The notes under the pieces: generated by a model
The model's input: only the letters and a program-made list of their open reading frames with translations
The model's database searches: none
Told to the model about the DNA's origin: nothing
Origin: Acanthamoeba lenticulata
Taxonomy: Eukaryota > Discosea > Longamoebia > Acanthamoebidae
NCBI GenBank assembly: GCA_002179805.1
Contig: NAVB01000684.1
Coordinates: 1 to 54,270 of the forward strand
Reading direction: 5' to 3'
DNA: 54,270 bases
Made by a program: the position numbers and the translations under genes
Part shown: piece after piece, positions 17,868-29,297 of the stretch
Numbering within the stretch: position 1 is the first letter of the stretch
Layout: each line of letters opens with the position of its first letter

Positions 17868-20533
17868 TCACTCGGCCTTCTTCTTCTTCTTCGTCGTCGC
17901 GACTTGGCCGCGCTGGAGGAGAACAAAGGAAAGGAACTTGAGGAACACGAAGGAGATGGTGTTGCACAAGGCGATCCAGAGGACGGCGTAGACGACGGGC
18001 GGGAAGAGGTAGCCCTCTGTCGGAGGCGGCGAGCGCTCCAGGTTGAGTTGGATGCCGGTGTGCTCTTCGTAGAGCGGCACGAGGCTGTCGGCGACCTGCT
18101 GCAAGTGCGGCGGGGCAAGGTGCATGAAGGCCCGGAAGGGCGGGCTGTTCTCGCTCTTGTAGGTCTGCTCGTAGAGGTTGGCGCCCCGCGAGGCAAATGA
18201 GGACGAGTAGCCGAGCAGCGAGGGCACGGGCAGCGGGTGCGTGGTCGAGCACACGAAGAGGAGCGTATGGACGACGATCGACAGCAGACCCGCCCGCCAA
18301 CGCACACCACCGTTCCGGAACAGCACCAAGAAGCAGAGTGGCAGGAACAGCAGCTGAGGAAACGAATTCCGGTCAGCCCCTTTTGTGAAGTTCATGTTGT
18401 GGAGAGGGAGGGGGGGGAAGTGTCGTACATGGTAGCCCAGGTCGGCGATGGCCCAGAGGTCGTTCCACGAGAAGCTCGCTGCACGTGTAAACAAGATTTC
18501 TTGATGAGTTTTTGTTTTCAAAACATAAAAAAAAGAGAAAGGTGGGAAGTACCGAGGGGCACGGCAGTGCCGAAGAGGAACGAGCCCGTGGTGAGCCAGT
18601 GGACGAGGTCGGCCCACCAGGAGAAATGGTAGTAGCTCAGTACCACAAGCGATGTGCCTGTACCGCCCCCCCCCCCACGAGAAGAGCAAGAAACATCAAC
18701 AAAAACGACAATGAGGAGAGGAACACTTTGGGTCGCGCGACAAAGCCGCGTACCGATAAGAGTGGGCGAGAAGAAGAGCATCCCGAGCGCCGTCAGCAGA
18801 ATAAAGAACTGCAGGTTGAAGGTCATGTACACCAGACCTTCCACTCCGTCCTGCGTAGTAAGAGGCCACGTTAGAAGAACAATGACGTCGAGGGAATGGG
18901 CGAAAGGGCGCACCTGGGCGAGATAGCGGTAGGCGAGGGAGCAGAAATAGGAGAGCAGCAACACGCCGGCCACGCGCGAGGCCCACGGCCAGTGCCAGCT
19001 GCTCGACCGCGATGGTGCGGCGGCACCTCGACGCGCGCGGGCGGGCGGTTTCGAGGAGGTCCCTGAAGCTGGACTCGCCGCGTCGGCCGACGAGGACGAG
19101 GTTGTTGCGGCGCTCGTCTCATCATGATCTCCGCCACCGCCACGTCGCTGCCGCAGAGACGAGGCCGACGTGGCAAAGAGGGACGACACGTCACTCCCGC
19201 TGTCCGAGGGCGGCGGGGCGTTGGTGGCGCTCGACTTGGGCTTGGTCTTGTTGTAGAGGCCCATGTAGTCATCCTCGTCCTCGTCAGCCGGCTTCTTCCC
19301 ACCACGGCCCTTGTTATTGGTGCCCTTCTTGGTCTGGTCCTTGGGCTGCAGGACGGGCGTGTCCTCGAAGATGGGCTCATAGGCATCGGCGCCCAGCTGA
19401 TGGTGGGCCGGCTGGGCCATTGACTCGGCGAACAGGTCTTGCGTGGCGCCGGCACCCGCAGCGCTCTCGCCTCCAACGGCGTACGGCGGTTGAACGCCCT
19501 GATAAAGCGTATGCGCGTCCCACGCTGGTTGATGGTGTTGATGCTGCTGCTGCTGATGTTGTTGTTGCGGCTGCTGCTGGGGCATGGCCTGCGGCTGGCC
19601 CATGTGCGGGACAAAAGGCTGCTGAGGATGAGGCTGCTGCTGTGGCGTGAGCGAGTGGTAGGCCTGCGCGCCGAGGGCGGGCCCGTAGGCGTGACCCTGG
19701 GAAAGGGGCGGCGAGGGGGTGGGCACGAAGGCGTGACCCTGGGAGAGGGGCGGCGAGGGGGTGGGGCCGCCCAGCTGCTGCTGCTGTTGCTGGTAGTGCT
19801 GCTGCAAGGCTCCAGCTAGCGGCTGCTGGGGCACGAGGAACCCCGACATGGGTGGTGTAAGCACAATGCCGGGCTGCGTCGACGGGTGTTGTTGTTGTGG
19901 TTGTTGGTGTTGAGGCACACCATAGGGTCCGAGGGCGGGTGCGCCGTGCGAGTGCGGTGGCGAGGGTCCCTGCTGGAAATGGCCAGAGGCTGGCGGCGCG
20001 AGATTATTCACGGCCGCGTAATCGGGTGACGGCACAGGAAAGCTCGCCGCCGAGAAAGATGAAGGCGGCGAGGGGAGAGGCGAGTGGCCCCCGAGCGCTG
20101 CGGTCGTATCGACACCATACGGTGGCGTCACGCCATGTGTGGCAGGGGCAGTGAAAGAGTGGGGGTGGGTAAATGGCTGTGGCTGGATGGGTGTCAGATG
20201 CGATTGCGGTACCCCTGGGATATTCTGGCCGAAATTGGTGGCAGCTGGCGGCTGGGGATGGCTCTGGTGAGGAGGGTAGTCGGTGGCGAGAGTTGAAGCG
20301 GGCAAATGCGGGCTCATCAAAGAATCGGAACTGGTCGATCCAGGAGCGGCATCATTCAAGTCCAGGTCGACATACGACGTGGGAAACAGCTGCACAGGCG
20401 CCGCAAGCCTGCGGCGACTGGTGGCTGGTGAGTGACCACCCAACGTGTGGTCAGGGGAACCTGACATCAGGCGCTGCGGTCCAAGGGAGGGTTGAGTGGA
20501 TGTACGTAAGCACCTCCCTTCCCCACACGTCAC
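17868..20533 (-). CDS. Gln/Pro-rich multi-pass membrane protein, function unknown
   Basis: The ATG at 20533 opens a long first exon. It has about 480 residues of Pro/Gln/Ser/His-rich low complexity with several poly-Gln and HQQ runs, followed by acidic and basic linkers. A membrane domain of about six helices then starts (RVAGVLLLSYFCSLAYRYLA) and continues over short exons: VYMTFNLQFFILLTALGMLF, SYYHFSWWADLVHWLTTGSF, LWAIADLGYH, then LLFLPLCFLVLF and a last pair of helices. It ends in a Lys-rich tail (TTKKKKKAE-stop, 17868). Order and spacing of helices weakly recall the FAR-17a/AIG1 family (a helix with an H before LLFLP), but the match is not firm. The low-complexity part faces the cytosol by inference. 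Several in-frame ATGs (for example before SGSPDHTLGG) could be the true start. Confidence 0.6.
19688..19771 (-). repeat. 42-base tandem duplication in coding sequence
   Basis: Two nearly identical 42-base copies (period 19688 to 19730) encode the 14-residue units PTPSPPLSQGHAFV and PTPSPPLSQGHAYG within the low-complexity part of the membrane protein gene. They differ at few bases, so the duplication is recent. Confidence 0.85.
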
Positions 20534-20592
20534 ACTTTTTTTCCTGTTTTTTTTATGTTTTCTTTTTAATTATGTCGGTTTCTCGTTGTCAT

Positions 20593-21894
20593 CTAGCTGG
20601 CCTTTGGCTTCGAAGCCCAGAGCAAATAGTTGACAGACATATCGGTGGTAAAGCTCCACGAGCCGCTCCACGGCTGGTAGGCCAACCCTGTCAGTTCTTC
20701 GAGGTGCATTCCCGCTCTGATGACCAAGATGAATGGGGGAGGACGAGGTGAGGAAGAGCGACATTGACGACGAGTTTGAGTTCCAGCATACAACCCAACC
20801 CCACGTACCGTGGCAAAAGAACGCCGAGCTCCGTTGGCTGAACAAACTTGCTCCACTGATGTGTGCCTGGCGGCACCCAGCCCAAAATGTACTCAGCGCC
20901 CACGATGGCCAGCGCATAGGACTTCATCGTTCGATTGATGGTCGACAGGAACAAGCTGCCGCCCGGCTGAGCAACCGCATCACCGCCCGTGTTGTTGCAT
21001 CAGATGGCACAGTAAGCGCACTGGTTTGTTTCAAGAGGAAGCGACGGGTGCTGAGAACCTTGACCAGCTGGCACAGAGAGTTGAGGAAGAGCTCCGGATT
21101 ATTGACATGCTCAATCACCTCAAGGCTGGTAACCACATCGAACTGCAGTCCTTCAGCGGCCAGTTCCTCTGCAGCCAGTTCGCTCAGTAATTTGATTTGT
21201 TGGAGGGGGGAGAGGAACGCTTCCTTACCAGCAGTGCCATGGCGATACGAAAGAGAAGACAGGGACGGATCGCCCGAGCCATGCTTGATTGCGGTCGCTA
21301 TATTGGCTGCCGAGGCATCCACGCCCAGCACCTCCCCGCCCAGACGCGCCAGCGACTGCACTCGCCCACGCGCGGTAAGAACTCCACAACACAAAAGAGC
21401 ACTACGAGGGAAGAGCGAGGGCACGAAGCCAAGTAGGTAGGTACCTCAGTGAGCAGACCAGGGCCGCAGCCAAGGTCCAGAAAGCGGAGGCCGGTGAAGG
21501 GCTGCGGAACGAGAGGATGCAGGCCCAAGCGCTTGGTGAGGCATGTGCGAAGGTAAGCCACACGCTTGGGGTTCATGCGGTGGAGCGGCTTCATCTCGCC
21601 CTCCGGGTCCCACCATCGGAGGCGGGCACTTTCGGAGAGCCGCTGCACCTCTTCTTCGTCCACGGTCGATCCCGTGGCGGCAGTGCCGGCAGCTGGCGTC
21701 TTATTTGAACCAACATGGCCTCTCTGGCCAGCAACTGACGAGGAAAGAGCACGTTTGCCCCACACAGTGCCGGAAGTTTTGGCAGTCGTATGCTGGAACC
21801 AGCGCCGTTCTGTCAAAGTGCGTGCAGGCCACAGCAACCCTTGACGAGGACCACCCACAGCACCCCGAACCAGCACCTGCCGCGAGCGTTGCAT
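20593..21894 (-). CDS. COQ3: Ubiquinone biosynthesis O-methyltransferase COQ3, mitochondrial
   Basis: Catalyses the two SAM-dependent O-methylations in ubiquinone synthesis, on the matrix side of the inner mitochondrial membrane. The ATG at 21894 begins a basic presequence ([15 protein letters not shown]). The family segment [20 protein letters not shown] is followed by SAM motif [16 protein letters not shown], split from the next exon ([19 protein letters not shown]). Then come [20 protein letters not shown], the post-motif block [36 protein letters not shown] and a C-terminal piece ending [20 protein letters not shown] at 20593. About five exons. All hallmark blocks of UbiG/COQ3 are present and the order is normal. 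An in-frame ATG at 21957 would add 21 hydrophobic residues and is less likely. Confidence 0.9.
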
Positions 21895-22078
21895 CTTTGT
21901 CGATAGGCGAAGGAAGAAGAAAAAGTAGAGAGAAAAAAGAGTGATTTCTTCCTGCAAGATTTCTTCATTAATTTGGTGGCGTCAGAAAGGACAGGGCGAT
22001 TGGGCTTCTGGGTTTCGAAAAACAACTACATACCTCAGGGTTTCGGCGCTCCGTTAGATTAGCGCCGCGAGGCACAGC

Positions 22079-25000
22079 ATGGAGTTGGTGCGTGAGGAGG
22101 TGGGGGAGGGAAGGCTCGAGTTTGACGATCGATTAAAAGTTGCAACTTTACTTGTGTGAGTGCCCTTCAGCCCAAAGATGAGTTGCTGCAAGTGGTCCGG
22201 AAGATGGCCTCCGCCCGCGCTTCTAGGCTTCAAGCCTCTCAATCTCGTGTGCAGGAGAAGGAGGGCTTCCTCGTGAAACAAGGTCGCTCTTCTTTCTTTT
22301 TTTTTTCGTTCTCCTTCCCCCCCAAAGCAACAACATTTTTCGCTCCGTCGTTTTCTGCGCAGTCACGTTACGCAAGCTCATGTGTGGGCCGTTGTCTGCT
22401 GGTGCCTGCAAAGTGCAGGCCACATTGTGAAGAACTGGAAGCCGAGATACTTCGTGCTTAAAAAAGACTACTTATTGTACTTTAAGAACGAGAAGGTGCG
22501 TCCCCGAGTGCTTTCTTGCGCGTGGCCAGGTGGGCTCATCTCCCAGGTTCAACGCGGCTTTCATGCAGGACACTCAACCGGCGGGCTGCATTAAGCTCAA
22601 GGACGCCAAAGTGACATTCCCCATTCCGAGCACCGTTAACGTGGGGACAGCGCTGAAGCGTGATCACTGCTTCGAGCTCTTTTCCGCTGGTTCGCTCCTC
22701 TCCTCACATAAGTGCGGGGCAGGATTGGATTGGAGGAGATTCTAACCCTCCCCTCTCTTCCTGCCTGCTTCTTTTCAGCCGACAACAAGACCTTCTTCTT
22801 GGGCGCCAAGGTGCCCCACTCCGCCATCATCTGACGACGACGCAATTCTCAAAATATGCAATGTTTTTTGAACGTTGCAGGATGCCACCGAGGTGGACCA
22901 GTGGATGCACGTGCTCAATCAGGCGATCAGCAGCCTTTCCGTCGTGGGCTCGCCTTTCAACGTCAAGCATAAGGCGCACGTCGCCTACGAGACTGACCGA
23001 GGCTTCGTGGTGCGCGTTGGGCGTGTTTAGTCAAAACCTTGATTCGAGTCTGCGACTGAGACTGAGTGATCTCATCTGCCAGGGCTTGCCGCCTGCATGG
23101 GAGGCCATGCTCACTTCGTCCGGGCTGACGCCACAGGACATCGACAACAACCCCGATGAAGTGCTGAGCGTGTTGGTCCGATCAGCAGCTGCATTCGATC
23201 CACCACCGTCGCCACTCACTTGAATTGGTCACAGGAATTTCAAAGCAACCTGCTGGAGTTCGAAACGAGTGAGAAGATGCTGCCGCGCTTCTCCATGGCA
23301 TGCACACCAAGCCAGTTGCATCAGGCTGGCATCCGCTCAAGGTAACGCTGGTCGCCCCCTTTTGCGTTCTAGAACTCGACAACGACCAACAGTGCAGGAA
23401 GGAGCCTCATCTTTGACCATGCCTCATATGAACGTCTGCAGACGCAGCCAAGATGACAGCACCCGACCCGAGGAGTCGACTCTCTCCAGCAAAATGCGGT
23501 CGAGCTCGTTTGACTCGCTCCCTCCGACGGAGATGGTCGTACGTCCTCACAAGCTCACGATCGGGATCCGCGAAGCACTGACACGCAAGCAACCTCGCTT
23601 TGCTTTTCTCGAACAGGAGCCTCAGAGACGCACCCTCATCGGCCCAAGCACGTTGATCAGCGCCCGACAGGTACTCGTGTCTCTCGCCACCGCTTCTCCC
23701 TTGCCAGCATGGCTAGTCCGCTGATTGGCTGGTGAGGACAGGCGTTCGGCGTGACCCTTCGGCAAAGTGGTGCCCCGAACCCAGGAGGTGGAGGAGTGGA
23801 CGATAGCGCCATCCGCAAGTCCGTGGCTCCGCCACTGTCTTCGTCCCCGCAGGGTATGCGCCTTCGAGAAGCCTTTGATCGTTCCGCATCCTTCTAAGCT
23901 CTGGTGTGATGGTGATGACACCTGCAGGCGAACGGCCCATGCGCGGCACGACCATCGGGATCATGGTGCCCCGCAACAGCATGCAACAGGCCGGAAACGC
24001 GACGGGCCCGCGACCACCACCGCCCGTCCGAACGGGCAGGCGGACATTGTCCCCCGACACCAACGGCGAGACGGCGACGTCGCCTCCCGCGTATCTGGGA
24101 AGCGCTCCGACAGGTGCCTCGCTCACTCTGCCTGACTCCCACCCCTGGCATCGAGAAGCTGACATGTCTCCCACACGTGCGTGGCACACTCAATTATAGC
24201 GCCGTTGCCGATGCCACATGCGCGAAGGCCGATGGGCGTAGGCTTCCACCAGCCCTCCTCGCCAGAGAGCCGCGCCACGGAAGTGCAGACGCTGCAGGCG
24301 CAGGTCAATGCTTTGCGTCTCCCCGAATACAGCAGCCTCAGTACGTCCATCATGCTGCCTCCTCCTCCTGCCTTGCTCGTCCGCACGTGCAGGAGCGAGA
24401 GATTGACTGACAACAATCTGCGTCACACAGAGGAGCTGATCAACACGGAGGACCCACGGCCGCTGTACCCTACCATGAAGACCAAGATCGGCAAAGGGTG
24501 CGCCTTTTGTTTCTGCCCTCGCCACCACCTGACCGTGCCGTGACTCACCACCGCTTCCTTTGATGTTCCCCTGCAGTGGGTTCGGGGAGGTGTTCCTCTC
24601 GACCAACACGAGGACCGGCGAGAAGGCACGAAGCGCCTCGCTTGTCTTCAAAGAGGGGGGGGGGCGTCATGCTGATGAGTCCGCGGCTTGCGCTTGGTTG
24701 CTTGCAGGTTGCGATCAAGAAGATGCAGATCAACAAAAAGAACAAGGAGGAGTACCTGGCCATGGAGATCGGCATCATGAAGACGTGCCAAAATGACAGC
24801 ATCGTCCGATTCATCGACAGTTACCGCGTAGATGACATCGTTTGGGTGCGGCTCTGCACTTGGGCCGTCGGCCCTTGACTAGTCGGGGAATGAGGACGCG
24901 GCCTGGGACTCATCTTTGGGGGGGATGGATGCCTCAGGTGGTGATGGAGTACTGCGGCGGCGGTTCGCTGTTGGAGATCGTGGAGATCTACGAGCAGTTC

Positions 25001-25989
25001 CGGCTCACCGAGCGGCAAGTGGCCTACATCACTCGAGAGTGCGTGAAAGCGCTGCACTATGTGCACTCAATGGGACGTTTGCACCGCGACATCAAGAGCA
25101 ACAACATCCTGCTCTCGTCCAAGGGCCAGGTGAAAATCAGTGCGTCTCTTTCCTTCGTTCTTTGTTCGCTTTGCTTCGTTCTTTGGAGAGCAGCATGCTC
25201 AATTCTTCATCTGTGGCACAGCCGATTTTGGGTTTGCGGCCCAGCTGACCGAAGAGAAGCAGCAGCGGAACACAGTCCTCGGAACAGCTTACTGGATGGT
25301 GTGCTTCTTATTGACCCCCCCCCCCCATATTCCCCTTCTTGCTCCCTCGTGGTGGCCTCTTCTCATTTCATCTGGGTCTCAGGCCCCCGAGGTGATCAAG
25401 GGGATCGACTACGGCCCCAAGGTGGACATTTGGTCTCTCGGTACATTCATTCTGTGCGGCTGCTGCTTCTTCATGAGCGAGGAAAATGCTAATTGTGAGG
25501 GCGGACCAAAAAGGGATCCTCATCATGGAGATGGTCCAGGGCGCTCCGCCGTACCTCAATTTGCCGCCCACCAAGGTATGCCACAAAGCTCTACGCACGA
25601 GCGACCGCACGAGTGCCGTTTCACTCATTTCGTGTGGTGATGATTGGCAGGCGCTGTTGTACATAACCACCAAGGGCGTGCCGCCGGTGAAGAACGCGGC
25701 AACCTGGTCACCAGAATTCCACGATTTCGTCAACCGGTGTGTGGCGCGCGACGTCTATTCCCGTGCCACCGCGGAGGAGCTTCTCGACGTACTTCCCCTC
25801 GACGAGCCCTTGCTGTTGTTGTGCAGACAAACCTGACCAAGTTACTCTTTTTTACTCTCTTTTCTCTATTTTGTGGCTTTCCCTCCCCAGCACCCGTGGC
25901 TCAAGCAGGCGTGCTCGCCGGAGGAACTGGTGCCGGCCATCGTCGAGGCCAAGAAGCATCGCGAAGGCGGTCTCTGTGTACTTTTTTGA
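22079..25989 (+). CDS. p21-activated kinase with PH, CRIB and kinase domains (Cla4-like PAK)
   Basis: Rac/Cdc42-activated serine/threonine kinase acting on the actin cytoskeleton. Many short exons. PH domain: [56 protein letters not shown] motif: [14 protein letters not shown], where the usual final Gly of HVG is Ala. Ser/Pro-rich linker. Kinase: [11 protein letters not shown], glycine loop [36 protein letters not shown], catalytic loop [21 protein letters not shown], activation loop [19 protein letters not shown] and [12 protein letters not shown]. The ATG at 22079 gives MEL and splices (donor GTGCGT) to PKDELLQVV; this tiny first exon is the least certain part. The end at 25989 assumes read-through after KKHREGG; a further intron is possible. 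PH-CRIB-kinase order is that of fungal Cla4 and some amoebozoan PAKs. Confidence 0.87.
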
Positions 25990-26211
25990 TGTGTTATGCA
26001 CCAGCATTTCTTTTATGGGTCTGGGCCAGTGCTTTTGTTCTGTGCAGTAGAAGGACCTGAGTGGGTACATGGTGCAGTTGGGGTGTTGTGCCGGGAGTTA
26101 AGGGTTCGCGTGCTCAGATCGGCATGCTTGGCATCCCACCGTTGTTAACTAAAAGGCGGCGAGGAAAACGGAGGCGAGAAGCAGCTGCGCAGAGCAGTCG
26201 GTCCCGTGTTC

Positions 26212-29158
26212 ATGAAGGGAAGCAAGAGTGGGACGGGAGGGGTGCGAGACAGCGTCAGACTCAATACAGCATCCATTGGCGCCTCTCAAAATGCCAGTGG
26301 ACTCACTCAGCCCCTCCTGGATCCACGTACTCGCTCGCCACGAGAACAACCGCCCCCAGAGGAGGAAATAACAAGAGGAGGGCCAGCAGAAGCTTCGGGA
26401 CGGGGGCTGGTCAATGGATTCCTCTATCCCGAGGACGCTGAAGGTCTGCATGCGCGCGGTACGGAGCTTCGACGGTCCCGGCACCCAACGATGAAGCGGT
26501 TCATCAAAAAGCAGGGCCTTCCCGTTGCGACGTCGTGGCGTTCAGTCTTCATCTATGGCCAGTTCCTCATATTCCCCGCACTCATTGCACTTGGCTGGGT
26601 GCTGTTGCCCAACATCGATTTCTACTCGTGGACGGTCAGCAGCGGCCTCTACTTCTTCTACTCTTTCCTCATGTGGCAAACTTGGTTTGACATACTCCTC
26701 CCTGGTACCTCTCCCCTCCTCTCCTTCGTAACGTCAGCTCCTCCTACAGCAGCCTCAGCGTCATGTCTTCTTTTAAACTCCTTGTGCCATGTACTGTGTA
26801 GGCTGCAACCAAATCTTGTGTCAAGCGTTCAACGTGCTGTTCATTGCAGGCATGGTTGGCTGGTATGCCGTAATGAGGGTTACTGGCACGTTCTTCTCTA
26901 CTCTGGTTCATGAAAACAAGCTTGTTGAACGACAGCGCTCACACGTGCGCGTCGTGTGCAGACATCGATCATCAGAAGCTGGCCTACACGCTGGTGGCGC
27001 TCTACGGCTTGTTTCTTAATCTCTTGTGTTTCATCATCCACGTTTGGCAGTCCCGCGTCTTCAAGAGGGTACGTCCGAGGACTCAGCATGAGAAGAAACC
27101 AAAGTGGCCTGTCTGACTCCTTTGTCTCCTGTGCACGTTCAGGCGCCCAAGTGGGAGCCAGCGCCCCTGCCCATCTACCACACGTCCGATGGTGCACCCG
27201 CGCTCGATCTCGAGGGCCTTCACGCCTACACAGAGTCGCTCCGACAAAAGGCGCAGGAGCAACGGATGCCCACCTTTGAGGATAAGCAAAAGGTCTATCA
27301 AGAGAAGGACTTGCATTGCTCTCGCTGGTTCTACAACGTCTTCTGTTTCGTCGAGTACGTGGCTCTCGGTGGTTGCCACGGCTGTGAGCTTCATGGAGTC
27401 GAATTGACGCACCTGGGTGGCTGTACTTGTGTTTCAGGTGGATCGACTGGAACCGTAAGCGGGAATCATCCGCGGCCAATGTCGAGATGGCCTGGAAAAC
27501 GCTGATTTGGGGCTTCCTCTACCGGTAACGTGTGCATTCGTGGTCGATGATTCTGTTGTGGACGTCAACCATGAGACTTACTGCGAACGTTCGGCGCGGG
27601 GGACCAACAGAGTCCTTCTCTTTGGCGTGTGGGCGTGGCTTCAGTTTTTCACGGGTACGTCTTCTTGACCTTCACGGCTTAGCCATCCGCTGCTTACTCA
27701 CCATCTCTGCTGTAGAGTTCGTGATCCAATTGGATATCTTCAAGAACTCGACGTTGAGCATCATCCTTCTCGTACTGTACCAGGTCATCCGCGTCATCAT
27801 CCTCAGGGTACGCTTGCGTTGTACGCTTGTTGTACTCGACTGTCCTGTTATTAACGAAAAATTAATGACGATGCAGGTCATGTATGCCATCAACGACCGG
27901 CTGCCCGCCGTCAAGGAGCTCAAATACTTTTCGCAGTTTGCCGTTCCCATGATGCTCTCCCTCTACTACCGTAACCTCTTCCTTTCCGTCAATCGTGCGT
28001 ACTTTCTTCTCTTTACTGTTTTGATTTATTATTTATTGATTTATTTATTTATTTTGGTTCTTTTTTATTCTTTGTATTTCTAAACTTGCTTCTTTCTTGG
28101 CACGTAATTGGGGGGTGCGCCCTTGTGTGCGTGGCACAGAGTGGTGGGTGGTGATGGCGTCGTCCTTTATCACCTTTATTGTGCAATTCGTGCTGTACCC
28201 TGTGCAAATGTCCCAGTGGTGGTATGATCTCCGCTTCGACACCCTCAAGAGGAAACTCCAGGTACACTGCTCGCGCTCTGATTCCTCTTTTTTTTCCTGC
28301 TCTCTGCTAACTCGTGGGGGGGGGGGATGAACTGGCAGAGCAAGAACAAGGGCTGGCTCAACGCGATTGCCGAAGCCGTCGCACCGTCCGAAGTCAACTA
28401 CGAGGTATACTTGACCATCCTCACGGTGGAGTACTATTTTGATGAAATCGGTACGGACCGACACTTTGTCGTTCTCCCGCCTATGTGTCCCATGCTACGC
28501 TTGTGCCGAGCCACCCACTAATGTGAGTCTTGCCCTGTGATTCGCGCTTGTCAGCTACCTACACTTCCATCGCGACGACCTTCGTGCTGTTCCCCATTAT
28601 CAGGTGAGATCTTTTTCACACACTGCTGACGTTTTAATCGTTTTATTTTATTTTATTTTATTTTATTTTTTAACCTTGTGCTACCAATCAGATACTCCTA
28701 CAACCAAAACGCCTACTCGCGCATCGCAGACCTCGCGGAAGATGAATTTGCCGGTACTCGACTATCAGGCATATGACTCCTGATGACGTTGCTTACCAAG
28801 GCCTGTCACCGTGTGTTCGTCTAGGCTTGATGCTGCGCTTTTTGTTCATGTTTGGTGCGGAGGTGGGAGGCGATATCCTCAACAAGAGCATCATGTACTT
28901 TGTGTATCGTATCAACGCCGCATCCACGGTTCGTCGCGAGCTCCCCCCCCCCCCAACCACCACTTACGGCCACATGGCCAGGTGTGGTGGATGGACCTCG
29001 GGTCTAAAGCCTCCTAACCTTTCCTTGCATCATCAACACAGGGACGCAACCTGACGATCCTGAACTATCGCACGCGGTTCCTGTTTGGCATGTTCGTCGT
29101 GTGGCTAATCACTTCCACCTACTACTCCATGATCCGGACAGACAGGTTCATCGATTAA
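26212..29158 (+). CDS. Orphan multi-pass membrane protein
   Basis: The ATG at 26212 opens a cytosolic-type Ser/Arg-rich N-terminus of about 100 residues. The membrane domain follows over about ten exons. Helices are seen at FIYGQFLIFPALIALGWVLL, SGLYFFYSFLMWQ, AFNVLFIAGMVGWYAVM, LVALYGLFLNLLCFIIHVW, then a charged loop (KWEPAPLPIYHT, QKAQEQRMPTFEDKQK), WKTLIWGFLYR, TLSIILLVLYQVIRVIIL, VVMASSFITFIVQFVLYPV, TFVLFPIIRYSY, LGLMLRFLFMFG and FGMFVVWLITSTYYSM. It ends DRFID-stop at 29158. That is about ten membrane spans in roughly 600 residues. I could not match it to a named transporter or receptor family. Aromatic, charged loops between spans (VEYYFDEIATY) suggest conserved function. Several introns carry TTTTA or TTTA tracts. 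Confidence 0.7.
28023..28055 (+). repeat. Intronic TTTA tract
   Basis: ATTT/GATTT-type tandem units inside an intron of the orphan membrane protein gene, between the LFLSVN and EWWVVM exons. Confidence 0.8.
28641..28671 (+). repeat. Intronic TTTTA pentanucleotide repeat
   Basis: About six TTTTA units inside the intron before the RYSYNQN exon of the orphan membrane protein gene. Confidence 0.85.
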
Positions 29159-29297
29159 TGTGTGTTCCACGTAACTGATGATGATGATGAATAAATCTAC
29201 CTCCTCCATGTAACAGCTTTGTCTTGGGAGGTGGTGTAAAAGTCACGACGACACTATCTGGCCGATGAGGTAAAGTCGAGGTCGAGCGATAGTTCGT

